From contig BTPG01000003.1 of NCBI GenBank assembly GCA_036245525.1, positions 211,366,070-211,430,069 on the forward strand: DNA of 64,000 bases. Reading direction: 5' to 3'. The position numbers and the translations under genes are program-made. The stretch comes from Semisulcospira habei. Its lineage: Eukaryota > Mollusca > Gastropoda > Semisulcospiridae. The notes under the pieces are model-generated. The model was given only the letters and a program-made list of their open reading frames with translations. It had not been told where the DNA came from and did no database searches. Shown piece by piece: positions 19,001 to 31,100 of this stretch (positions are counted from its first letter, which is position 1; each line of letters opens with the position of its first letter).

Positions 19001-22000
19001 TATGGCTTTTGCAAAGGACGAGGGTTAATTAGAGATTGAGTTTCTGTTATGATGAGATCTAAAATATTGGCAGGAAACCGTAGATGTTCAGGGTCTCACT
19101 GACACGTTCACTCATAAACTTAACCCATAAAGACCTGACACGCTTTGACAGGATGTGGATCTACCATGATATTTCAAGGGTGATGTCAGAATAGCTTTGC
19201 GCCTCTAGGCGCCAAGCTATTCTGACACCATCCTTGAAATATCATAGTCAGGCGCCAAGCTAATCTGCCACTACCCTTGAATGATCATGGTTGATCCTGC
19301 AACTGGTACAGTTGTTAGGTGACGCCTCCGAAATTGGGAAATGCAGCCGTGGGTTCAAATGGGTTAACCCCCTTGTGCAGACATCTACTAGTGCTGTTGA
19401 CATTACTGGTGGCAAGCACAGATTGGTTAGAAACAACATTTGCTATGATCAAACATGCAAACACTTTAAATTTCCCTCCCAGCATCTCACATCTGTGTGC
19501 ACCAAATCAATGAACTGTCACGAAAACACAATTGTTCTATTTGATCAATAGATGCAAGCCATCATTATTCTGAAGGACCCAGTCAACTTTTCTACCCCAG
19601 TGCTATTGAATGTCTTATCAGATTGACAGCCACTGTAAGTAATCACCAATAGCCTGCAGTGATTAATTTACCCCCCCCCCCCCCCCTCCCCCTGCTGGTG
19701 GATGCAAGTTGTGTTTTTGAAATCATTGTAAATTCAACATCAAAGATTCCCAGATGTCAAAGAATCATGGACACAAAATGGCGTCGGCAAGAGGCATAGA
19801 TCCTCATGAGCCCCCGCAACTGCGGGGCTCATGAGGATCTATACCTCTTGCAATTGGGTGATATTCATTTTTTTCTTGGGAGTTGATTCCTTTACATCTA
19901 ATGATGCCTTCCCAAATTTTGGGAGATATACATGTACATGAAGACTTTACCAACTGTGGAAATGTGCAGATTACTTTGCCGCCCTTCTCTGGCCACAGGG
20001 GAGCTGGGTGGCTCGGTGGTAGAGTGTTGATCTCTCGACCGAAAGGTCCCGGGTTCGAATCCAGCTTGGGTCAAAATTTGTTCAGACCCCATTTCGGTGC
20101 CCCGTCTTTGAAATCACCTTCGTGGTGGACAAAACGATTCTCTGGCCACAATAGTTCCAGAGTGGTGCCTGTGAAGGTGCCATCTCAGAACTGTGGTGTA
20201 GACCTGAGAGGATAATTATACCGGTATCTCTCAAATTTGATAATTTCGCCCTCAAGGCTTAATGAGTTAAGACTCCATGCACTTGGGATGATAAATTGAC
20301 CAAGACAGGTCAGGCGAGGTGCCAGATTAGCTCGGCACCTTCACAGGCACCATGCAGATCTGGCACCACACTTGAACTATTGTGGCCAGAGAAGGGCGGC
20401 AAAGTAATCTGCACTATTCATTTCCACAGTTGGTAAAGTCTTGACGTATACAAGTTTGAAAAGGCCTCGTTAGATGTAAATGGGAGTGAACCCCTTCACT
20501 GCCTAGGAAAAGTGAATACTGGTACTACCCGGATGCAAGAGGTATGGATCCTCATGAGCCCCCGCCATTGCGGGGGCTCATGAGGATCTATACCTCTTGC
20601 TGAGACCAATTTGTGTCAATGTTTCTTTGACGTCTGGGAGTCTTTGATGTTGAATTTACAGTAGATTCAAAAACATCATCTGCGTGCACTGGCAGGGAGG
20701 GGGTAAATGAAACACTGCAGGCTATTGGTGATTACTTATTGTGGATTTTAGTCTGATAAGACATTCAGTATCCTTGAGGTAAAAAATTTGACTGGGTCCT
20801 TTAGAATATGATGGCTTGTGTTATGGTTGTGGTTGTGTGTGTTGATCATAGGCCTTTTTGGTGGGATTCATTTTCTTTTGCCTGGAGAGTTGCGATCGAT
20901 TTCAGTTGTGTGGCTGAAATGACGCATCTTTTTGTTACATTGTTGCCAAAGTCCAACCTTGTTTGACCTAGAACATTCTCAAAATGGCATGATTCTTCTA
21001 GTGACCTCATAGATAAGCATTTTGGGAACATTTTGTAACATTGTATCAAATACGCCTGGATGTTAGTCGAAAGCTGTAGTTTGTTCTGGAGTGTTCTTTT
21101 TAATGAATATTAATGAGTTTTGTTAGGTTTTCTTTTCTGATTGGTTGAGTTATGTGAATTTGCTGGATTGTTCTGGAAATCTGTAATAGTATTAAAGATC
21201 GTGTTAGGAAATATGTGTGTACATTGTACTAGAGACGCAGTATTTGTGGATGTATTGTGCTGAGATTGCATCGCTGCAATAAAATATTGTTGGAAATGTT
21301 ACTCCAGTGTGGTCTACAACCTTATGCCACGTGTGACGAGTTGCAGCTGAGTGAAGTTTCTTTACAAGAATCCCTACGTGCGTGCATCTGGTGTGATTGT
21401 ATCATACTACGACTACCACGTATTGATCAAATAGAAAAAAAAAGTATTTTCACGACGGTTCATTGATTTGGTGCACAAAGATGTGAGATGCTGGGAGGGA
21501 AATTTGAAGTGTTTACATGTTTAAGAATAGTAAATGTTGTTTCTAACCAATCTGTGCATGCCACCAGTAATGTCAACAGCAAAAGGGGGGCAACCCATTT
21601 TACCCCACAAACACATTTCGGAGGTATCACCAAACAACTGTAGCTGTACCAGTTGAAGGATCGACCATGATAATTAAAGAGTAGTGCCAGTTTAGCTTGG
21701 CGCCTGATGGCCATCAGGTGCCAAGCTAATCTGGCACTACCCTTGAATTATCATGGTCAATCCATCTCTTGCTGTAGTGTGTGGGGGCTAGATGTATGTG
21801 TGTATGTATGTGGTTTTGGACCATAGTTATAAGACCAACACACACTTATGCAGCCTGCCCATAATAACGGCTGCAATTATGGAATAAAACAATTACACAC
21901 TGTCAATTACAAACCCTGCAGGAAAGAACTACAGCCTGCAATTTCACGCATTGACCACATTTGCATAATTAGTATATTCATGCAGCTCTGGCTTTTTGTC

Positions 22001-22082
22001 TTTTGCATGTCATATTTTATACTGTAGTACTAGAACGTACAGAGGCGCTATGGGGTTACGCCGTATGCCTACCTGAAGAGCT

Positions 22083-22114
<32 letters not shown>

Positions 22115-25100
22115 TTGGGGCGAAACTGGTTGTAGGCGGCAAAATCTTTAAATCTACTCAGCAGGTCCAATATCTGTTCGGGAATATTTTCTATCTTCCC
22201 CCCTCAGGGGGAGGACGGGATATTCTCCAGCGGATGGCGGATCGCCTGGGGGTAGTCCCTACTGCTTTATGTAGTAGGTGTTCAGTGGAAGGCTCAAAGG
22301 ATCTAATAAGCGATGCAGTCACAAAAGGGCAGCTGATGTCCTGATGACACAATGCAAGCTTACCAGCCTGGAATCCCATGGCATTAGCACAGCATTCTCT
22401 CAGAATTTAATGAAAAATTATATATATATATGTATACATGTATATATGTTTGCTTGCAAGCATACTTGTACATGTACATTGTATGGTAAGCTATAAAAGG
22501 AGTTCCTTTCTTAAGTGAGCGCAGATGAAATAAATATGATACAAATACGTAGGGTTTTAAAACTTAAACCCTTAAGATACTTTATGGAAAGATTGATTGG
22601 ATATAAAAGTTCAGGGCGAGTGACAGATTAGCTTCGCACCATAACCCATTTAACACCACGGCCACATTTTCCAAATTTTGGAGATGTCCCTATCAATTAT
22701 GTACTGGTTGCAGGAGATGGAACAACTGTGATAATTTAAGGGTAGTGCCATATTAGCTTGGTGCCTGATGACACCAAGCTAATCTGGCACTAGCCTTGAA
22801 TTATCATGGTCGATCCATCTCCTGCTGTAGTGCGTTGGGCTAAAGGAGTTATGGTATTCGGATCCTGATGCACTCTCTAGCACCTCCCAAAACACCTTGC
22901 ATATTTTCTTTCACCTCTAATGCTGAAATATGTGGGATGCTTGCTGCTGTTGCAGTTGTGAATTACATTATTTGTATCAAACAGAGTGGACACTCTTTGA
23001 CTGGTCATGAAAGGAAACTTTCAGAACCCTATCTGCTCTGTTAGTAAAAACATGAACTAGCTTGCTGTTGTCTATCAGCCCTAACCATAATGTTCTAACT
23101 TTCAGCCATCTAAGCTCACCAAAAACAGACGAAAGCCACATCTTAGATGTCTCCGTTTCTTTGAAATGTTGCCAATAAAAATCATAAACCTGAAATGAAT
23201 AAAGAGGATAGCAAGGAAGTTAGTTTTACAGTATGCATGGCTTCAAGCACACTCAAAATCTGCAGACTGGACACGTCAGGATGCCATTGTGTTAGTCCAA
23301 ATGAAGAACTGTCTTTTATTAAACACAGTGCAACAGATTTTCCTTTCACAATTTTTCCTAGTATGTTGAAGCATATTTTTGATTTAAAAAAAAATTGCAT
23401 AGCCGCATAAATAAATAAATAAATAAATCGGCGCATTAAATAGGTGCTTTATCCCAATTGAAAATTGGCTCAAAGCGCCGCCGCGAACTGAACCCAACAA
23501 GCACGCTCACGTGCATTCACTCACACACTGTACATAAACACAGAACATTCACGTGGTGCTAAGGGCAAGCTCAAGCGAGCTACTGAAGTTTTGGAAATTC
23601 AAATCGTTTTTATTTTAAATTTGATTAAGTGGGCTGAAGTTGATACCAAAGTTGTGGGGGAGGAAGAGCCGGAGTACCTGGTAAAAGAACCCAAGACGAT
23701 CCGCCTGAATTAACGGTGACACTTACTAGAGAAGAAAAGTCTGATGCCGGAACCAGGTATCGAACCTTGCACCTCTAGTATTGGTGGCAGGCGCTTTTAC
23801 CACTGCGCCACGGGCCACCCCGTGCATAACACCATGTATTATTGCAAAGGAAGTGTGGAGTTTCATCCTATTATTTTTCATGTCCCTTATTGCTTGAGTT
23901 GACTGAACTGGCAGGCTGTTGCATTCTTTATGGAAAACCTGGCACAGGCTTGTACGCACAAATTGATTTTACAATTATTTCATGAAGCAGTGATATAAAA
24001 TAACAAATTATAATGGAACATGTCAGCCTAGCATTGTTTTAAGTCATTGTGCCCGAGGCACAAAATGCTCACATTTTTGGAGAACTTTATCCTCTGAAGA
24101 CTGCATTACAATTCAAGAGACAGATCAACTATAATAGTTTAAGGGTGTTGGCAGAATAGCTTGGCACATATAGGCGCCAAGCTATTCTGCCACCACCCTT
24201 GAACTGTCATGGTCGAGCCATACCTTGCTGTGGTGTGTTGCGGGCAGAATGAGTTGAGATAAATATAATACAAACAGTGAAAATTGTGAGCCTGCCAACA
24301 ATATTTGGAATGCCTACCATAGTCATTTAGACCAGGCCATCTGAAAACACAGACATAGGATGTTCATGCAGTTTTGGGTGCACATACCATTTTCAGAATG
24401 ATGACAATACTACAGAAAATGTTCTTAGAGTTAGAGCCCATGCATGTTTTTGTTGTTGTTTGTTCTCAGTTCTAATCATCGTAAAAGATTTTGAAGAATA
24501 AATGTTATGGCATTAGTATTGGAGGCTGTGTTTTATGTGACAGCATATAATTGGAACATGTGAGCACAGATCAATCTCAGTTTTACTGTTTGGCGCCAAA
24601 TAACGTGGCTGCTTTGTCAAAACACAAACATATGAATCTATATCTGTGTTCTTTAAACGATAGAAATGGGTGTGAAGAGAGCTTGGTTCTGTAGGCTTAA
24701 AGGCTGGGATTGTAGCGAACTTAAAGACGTCATTCGTAAAGCTCCCGCATGCCAGGGTTTGAAATTGTGACAGAGCAGCCCCCTTAATTAACCCTCATCA
24801 GTCGGAATACACCAGTGTGTGAAATAAGTTTGACTAAAATATTTCAAGGGTAGTGCCAGAATAGCTTGGCGCCTCTAGGCGCCAAGCTATTCTAGCACTA
24901 CCCTTGAACTAAAGCCATTGGTCTATATCCTTATCTATAAGTAGTATAATGTGGCTTACATATTGGCAGTGTACAAATTTGAACCTTTTAGCCTCCGTAT
25001 GATATGGGTTAAGAAAATATATGGCACCATATGAATTGTAATGGCCGAGTCATGTCCCACTGCTTGTACACAGTCTTTGTCACGTCTCAATATGTTGTCT

Positions 25101-28100
25101 TGATTACTATTAGGGGTGAAATACTTAAATGAGTTAAAAGACTTTTCTAACATAGGGAGTGTTGATCAAAGATTTGGCACATTTCACGGAGTTGTCAGCC
25201 ATTTTTATGGTGTGCATGATAAAATTAACCCTTTGGGTGTTAGCGGTTTTGGTCAAGATGATTCCTACAGGAATCATCTTGACTAAAATTGCTACCGACA
25301 CCCAAAGGGTTAAACAGATAAAGGCTTTCTAAATTGTATCTGTGAACCTTTATGTGTAGGATTTAACCCTTGGCTGTTGGTAGTGCTTTTTTGTCAAGTT
25401 AATTTCTATAGGAAGCACCTTGACATTAAGCGCAAATGTCGAGCAGAGGGTTAAAAGTGTTGAACCATTAACAGGTGGCATCTGCACCATGGTGGTTGCC
25501 TGTGGAAGGAGCGGACTGGAAACACCCCGAGGGAAAGGACTCCAACATCAAGAACAGGTAGGGTGTTCTTGCTGCTGCTTGTTGACCCTTTGGGTTTCCA
25601 TAGTGCTTTTTTGTCAAGATGATTCCTGCAGTAATCACCTTGGCAAGAAGTGCTATGGACTGCCAAAGGGTTAGTGGTGGTCAAACCATGATTGGGAAGC
25701 CCTAAATTGCTGGGGCTTGTCAGGGCTGTGATCAACAACGCTTGTCACCTGCTTACATTGCAGTTTTTTGCTTGATTAACCACATCACTGCCTTTATTGT
25801 AAATTCAGTGTCACAGCTCAGTCCCAAATTGTCAAGGGAACATGAATAAAAATCGGTTTCTGCAAGAGGCATAGATCCTCATGAGCCCCCGCAGTTGCGG
25901 GGGCTCATGAGGATCTATACCTCTTGCAGTTGGTTCATGTTTAGTTTTTCTTGGCAGTCGCAGGGTTAACAGGAATAACTTAAAATGATATGCAGAAACC
26001 AATGCCTGACAGAAGAGTCGGATTCTCATGAGCCCCTGCAGCTGCAGATGGCTTAGGTTTCATCAGGGTTCATTTTGGGAGCGCGCCCTGCGCCATTGGT
26101 GCAATGATTTCCCCAAATGACCCATAATATTTTGAGCTGAGGGGTCAATGACCCATAGGTTCTGTAGGTAACGGACCCATCTTTTCACATGTTCCTAAAG
26201 CCCCACGCATTTTTTTATTTTGTCTTGCTGTTCCTTTCCAGCCCCCCCCCCCCCCCCCCCCCCCCCCCCGCCCCCAAGTTTTGATATTTCTGCAATTGGT
26301 GAAAAGGTGCCTGCATACACACTCCTCCTCCCCCCCATCCCCCACCCCCTGCCCTGCCTGCTTTTCATTATGTTCGCAGTTAGTGAGAAGGTGTTGACAC
26401 ATGTTTGGCCCATCCCGTTTCAGAAATAGCCCATTGGATTTGTACTCTGTGTAAATTTTCAAAATGAACTCTGTTTTATGACTGATGTATATCTTAAGGA
26501 GAGTATGTTTACATTGTGTAGTGGGGATCTCCTAAAAAGCATTTTTGCCACCGATGTTTTGGTTATCTTAACTCTTTCTACCCCAGACACACCACAGGAA
26601 GATAAGGATCGACCATGATAGTTCAAGGGTGATGCCAGAATAGCTTGGCGCCTATGGGCACCAAGCTATTCTGGCATCACCCTTGAACTATCGTGGTCGA
26701 TCTGTGTCCTGTAAGGCAATGCTGTCTTCAGAGGACAATGGCAACATTTGGGGATTTCGGTGTTGGGGTAGAATGAGATAAGTTGTATACAAGCCACATC
26801 ATCTGAGCTTTATATTGGTCATGCAGTTTTTTCATTTACTTTCAGAATGGACCATCCAGTCATCCATGTTTCGTGGAATGATGCAGTAGCTTACTGCACA
26901 TGGGTGGGGAAGCGACTGCCGACAGAGGCAGAATTTGAGTTTGCTTGTCGTGGAGGAAGGGAAAACAGGTAATTAACCCCTATGTTCTTTTAAGTGCTGT
27001 TTACATCATCAGCAGCTGCATGCACAAGGGGGTTAAAATCAAGTTAAGCTCCACACTGACCATCTCACGTAAGTGGAAGATGGGTCAGTGATGATATTTC
27101 AATAGTAGTGCCAGATTATAGCTTGGTGCCTTGCAAGGTGCCAAGCTAATCTGGCACTTCCATTGAAATATCATGACTGACCATCTTTTGCTTACATGAG
27201 ATGGTATGTGTGCGGGTTAACCTGATTGCCTAACAAAGTGCTAAGATAATCTGGCACTACCCTTGAACTATTCAATGTCTAGCAAAATCATCTCCCACCT
27301 TATTTATAGGTGTGTACAGGCTGAACACCCAAGTGCACACAGAAATCACACTAGGTTAAAATGATAAAATCACAATTAGCCGTTACCAAACAGTTCAAAC
27401 TGCAGGCTATGTGTCATGCATGGCTGCCCACGATTGTGATGAAATGGATGCTGATTTCCCTTAGGTTTCTCATTTTGATTGTGCTGTTGCTGTTCACTGC
27501 AGACCCATATTGCTTAGAAGGCGTCAGGCTGATGTAGCACTATCACTCTCAGGACACCACAGCAGGATATAATAATCGACCGTGACAATTAAAAGGTAGT
27601 GCCAGCTTAAATGTACATGTCTTTTCAGTTGCTAATCTGGTACTACCTTTGAACTATCATGGTCCATCTATCTCCTGGTTTTTATACAGGCCCTGACGCA
27701 CTTGAGCAGGAGAGGAATCAACCATGATAATCCACAGGTAGTGCCAAATTAGCTTGGTGCCAGATTGTCCCAAGCTCATCTGTCACTACCCTTGAATTAT
27801 GGTCAAACTGTCTCCTGCAACTGACACATAGTTGTCAAGTGACACCTCAAAAATTTCGGAAATGCGACCTCGAGTTAAATGGCTTACAGCTGTAAAATGG
27901 ATCATTCTAAAAATTGTTTATTAATGTGATCCCCCCCCCAAAAAAAAAAAATAAATAAAATAAAATAAAATAAAATAAATAAATAAATAAATAAATTAAA
28001 AAAAAAATAATAAAAAAAAAAATAATTAAAAAAAAAATTGAGGAATACACTACCACAGTAAAGATGATACTTTGAACTAATTTTGAGATACTTTTGAGTA

Positions 28101-31100
28101 ATTCAACAGTTTTATTGCCATTATCTGCAGACTATGTTATGCTTTTCTCTTCTGTTTCTGTGTATGTTACAGATTATTTCCCTGGGGCAACAGCTTGACT
28201 CCCAAAGGTGCACACTGGATGAACATCTGGCAGGGGAAGTTTCCCGAGGAAAACACTGCGGAAGATGGATACGAAATGACATGCCCGGTATGAAGTTTAC
28301 AATACCTACATGTATAGTGGCAGTTATGGTTGAAAGAAGCATCTGATTAACCCTTATCATTCGGGGCGGTCCGTGTCGCAGTGGTTAAGGCGCCTGTCAC
28401 CAATGCCAAAGGTGCGCGGTTCGATACCGGGTTCCGGCGTTGGACTTTTCTCCTCTGGTAAGTGTCACCGTTAATTCGGGCGGACCGTCGGGGGTTCTTT
28501 CTCCGGGTACTCCGGTTCTTCCACCCCCCCCCCCACCCCCCACCCCCCACACTTTGGTACCGGTCTCAGGCCACTTTACAAATTTCAAATACAAGCGATC
28601 AAAAATCTCTGTAACTTCAGTAGCTGACTGGCCCTTCGTTTGTCTTGTACTGTGTTTGTCTTAAATGGCGTAAAATCCGTGTCTGTTTCGTGAGTGTGTG
28701 AGGGTTTCAGGCGCGGCGCTTTGAGTCGATTTCCCCAAAATTGAGAAAAAGCGCCTATATAATAACAGTATTATTATTATTATTATAATACATCAGTGTG
28801 TGAAATAAGTTTTACTAAAATAGTTCAAGGGTAGTGCCAGAATAGCTTGGCGCCTCTAGGTGCCAAGCTATTCTGGCACCACCCTTAAACTTATGCCATT
28901 GGTCACTATCCTTATCTGTAAGTACTATAATGTAGCTTGCATATGGCAGTGTGCAAATTGGAAGCTTTTAGCCTCAGTATGATATGGGTTAACTCATTTA
29001 ACCCCAAGGCCGCATTTCCCACATTTTGGAAGTGTTGCTGCAAGATTATGTACCAGTTGTGGGAGATGGATTGACCATGATAATTCAAGGGTTGTGCCAG
29101 ATTAGCGTGGCGCCTTCAGGCGCCAAGCTAATCTGGCACTATCCTTGAATTATCATGGTCAATTCATCTGCTGCTGTTGGGGCTAAGCCCTTATGCATGC
29201 AGCCACTGGTACTGTTCTTGGTAAGTTGGCTGCATGCTGAAGGGGGTTAAATTATAAGTGACCAAACATGTCCAGTAGAACCTGTGTTGACAAACCACCT
29301 GTCATCAGTTCTTGATAAAACAAGTGATTCCATTCAGTACTGACACTCTACAGCAAGAGATGAATCAACCGTTTTTTGCTTGCTTAACCCATATCATACT
29401 GAGGCTAAAAGCATCAAATTTGTACACTGCCATTTGCAAGCTACATTATAGTTCTTAAAGATAAGGATATAGACTGATGGCTTTAGTTCAAGGGTAGTGC
29501 CAGAATAGTTTGGCGCCTAGAGGCGCCAAGCTATTCTGCCACCACCTTTAAAGTAGCATGGTCAGTCTGTCTTTGAAATTATTTTTTAGTCTTCAAAGGG
29601 CGGCTTCCAGATTTGGAAATTTCAAACCTTAGAATGTATTGAAGGACAGGTTCTCTCACAAGAGAAGTTTTGAAGGGCAAAAAATGCCCCTTGCCATTAA
29701 ACTTTAGAGACCATGGCTAGAGATCATGACAGGTGACCTCTCATAATGGTGGTCGCTCTAAGCAGGTTCTGGTGTATGGGCTGTGAAGGAATAATTAAAG
29801 GTTTAACATGGATGTGTCCATCAGGTGACAGAGTTTCCGGAGCAGAATAAATTTGGTCTGAAGAACATTATCGGCAATGTTTGGGAGTGGACGTCCGACT
29901 GGTGGGAAGTGCAACACACTCCAACCTTCAAAGATAATCCGGTGAGTCACATACTTTTTTTTTCCCCTTAGAAGCCTTGGTCAAATTTATGACAACCTAA
30001 AGTGACAACTTTAATTATAAGTCCTTGTGTGCTCGTTTTTGGGTATAACATTAACTATTGATTTGATGAACGACAGTTGTACTGTAACAGTTCTATTTTG
30101 GAGAGGCCTGGTGCTACTCTTTCTGCTTGATTTATTGTGCCTATAACAGACTTCACTTGCACACAGAATACAGAAATTGCTGTTCCTGGCATATTGTTAA
30201 CTCATGTACCCTAAAGCCGAAATCGCCAAATGTTGCCCTTGTCCTCTGAAGACTGCGTTGCAGTGCAGGACAAAGATCGACCATGATAGTTCAAGGGTGA
30301 TGCTAGAATAGCTTTGGCGCCCTAGCTATTCTAGCATCACCCTTGAACTATCATGGTCGATCCATATTTTGCTGTGGTGTGTCTGGGGTACAATGAGTTA
30401 ACCCTTGTTTCCTGTACACTGAAAGGCATATAGAGAAAAAGTACAATAAAGTGAAGACAAAACAACCACTCTCATGAGAGGTCACCTGTCATCAAAGACC
30501 ATCATTTAGGTGACTGTAGCTGCGGCAGTGGCCGTGGCCACTTAAATGATTGTCTTTCATGACAGGTGACATTTGTCACACTTCAAGGCCTCTTGTGAGA
30601 GAGCATCTGATTTTTAACGTTTACTAATTTTATGGCCATTTTATTAAAACCCCAAAATGGTGTGTACTAAATCAGGTTCTATCAAAAAAATGATATAAAC
30701 TCCAGACCAGGGTGATAATAATAACAGAACTAGGTGGAGAGAAGTACACTGTGAATCTGAAATATATCACTTTTCCTTTGCATAATACTAGCATAATCAC
30801 TGATTTGGCATTGCACGGGTATTTTACAGAAGGGACCACTGACTGGCGAGGACAAAGTAAAGAAGGGAGGATCATACCAGTGTACTATCGTGAGTGTAGA
30901 TTAATTTATTATTTGTAAAAGTTCTTACATTTATGATTGTATATATCATTAGTGATAACGTGATTTGATCAGGTCATCCTTGTCACTTACATTTAAGAAT
31001 ACATCTTCTATCGCACATTGTGCATGGATGTCAACTTGTAAACTCCCAGACCTAGGTGAATTCAATACTATAGAATGGAAGTCATTTAGTTCTGGGAGTT

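Larger units (their letters stand above)
19120..21794. repeat. ~2.7-kb imperfect inverted repeat in SUMF1 intron 2
   Basis: Left arm 19120 to about 20230 reappears inverted from about 20330 to 21794. Matches include family A elements at both ends, GCACAGATTGGTTAGAAACA near 19418 against 21540-21560, the C hairpins at 19787 and 20535, and CTTTACCAACTGTGG near 19945 against 20430-20450. A SINE sits in the left arm and a ~590-bp insert in the right arm. Confidence 0.85.

Noticed and set aside
20001..20075. Functional tRNA gene
   Set aside because: A and B boxes are good, but the acceptor stem does not close and 13-bp target duplications mark it as a SINE.
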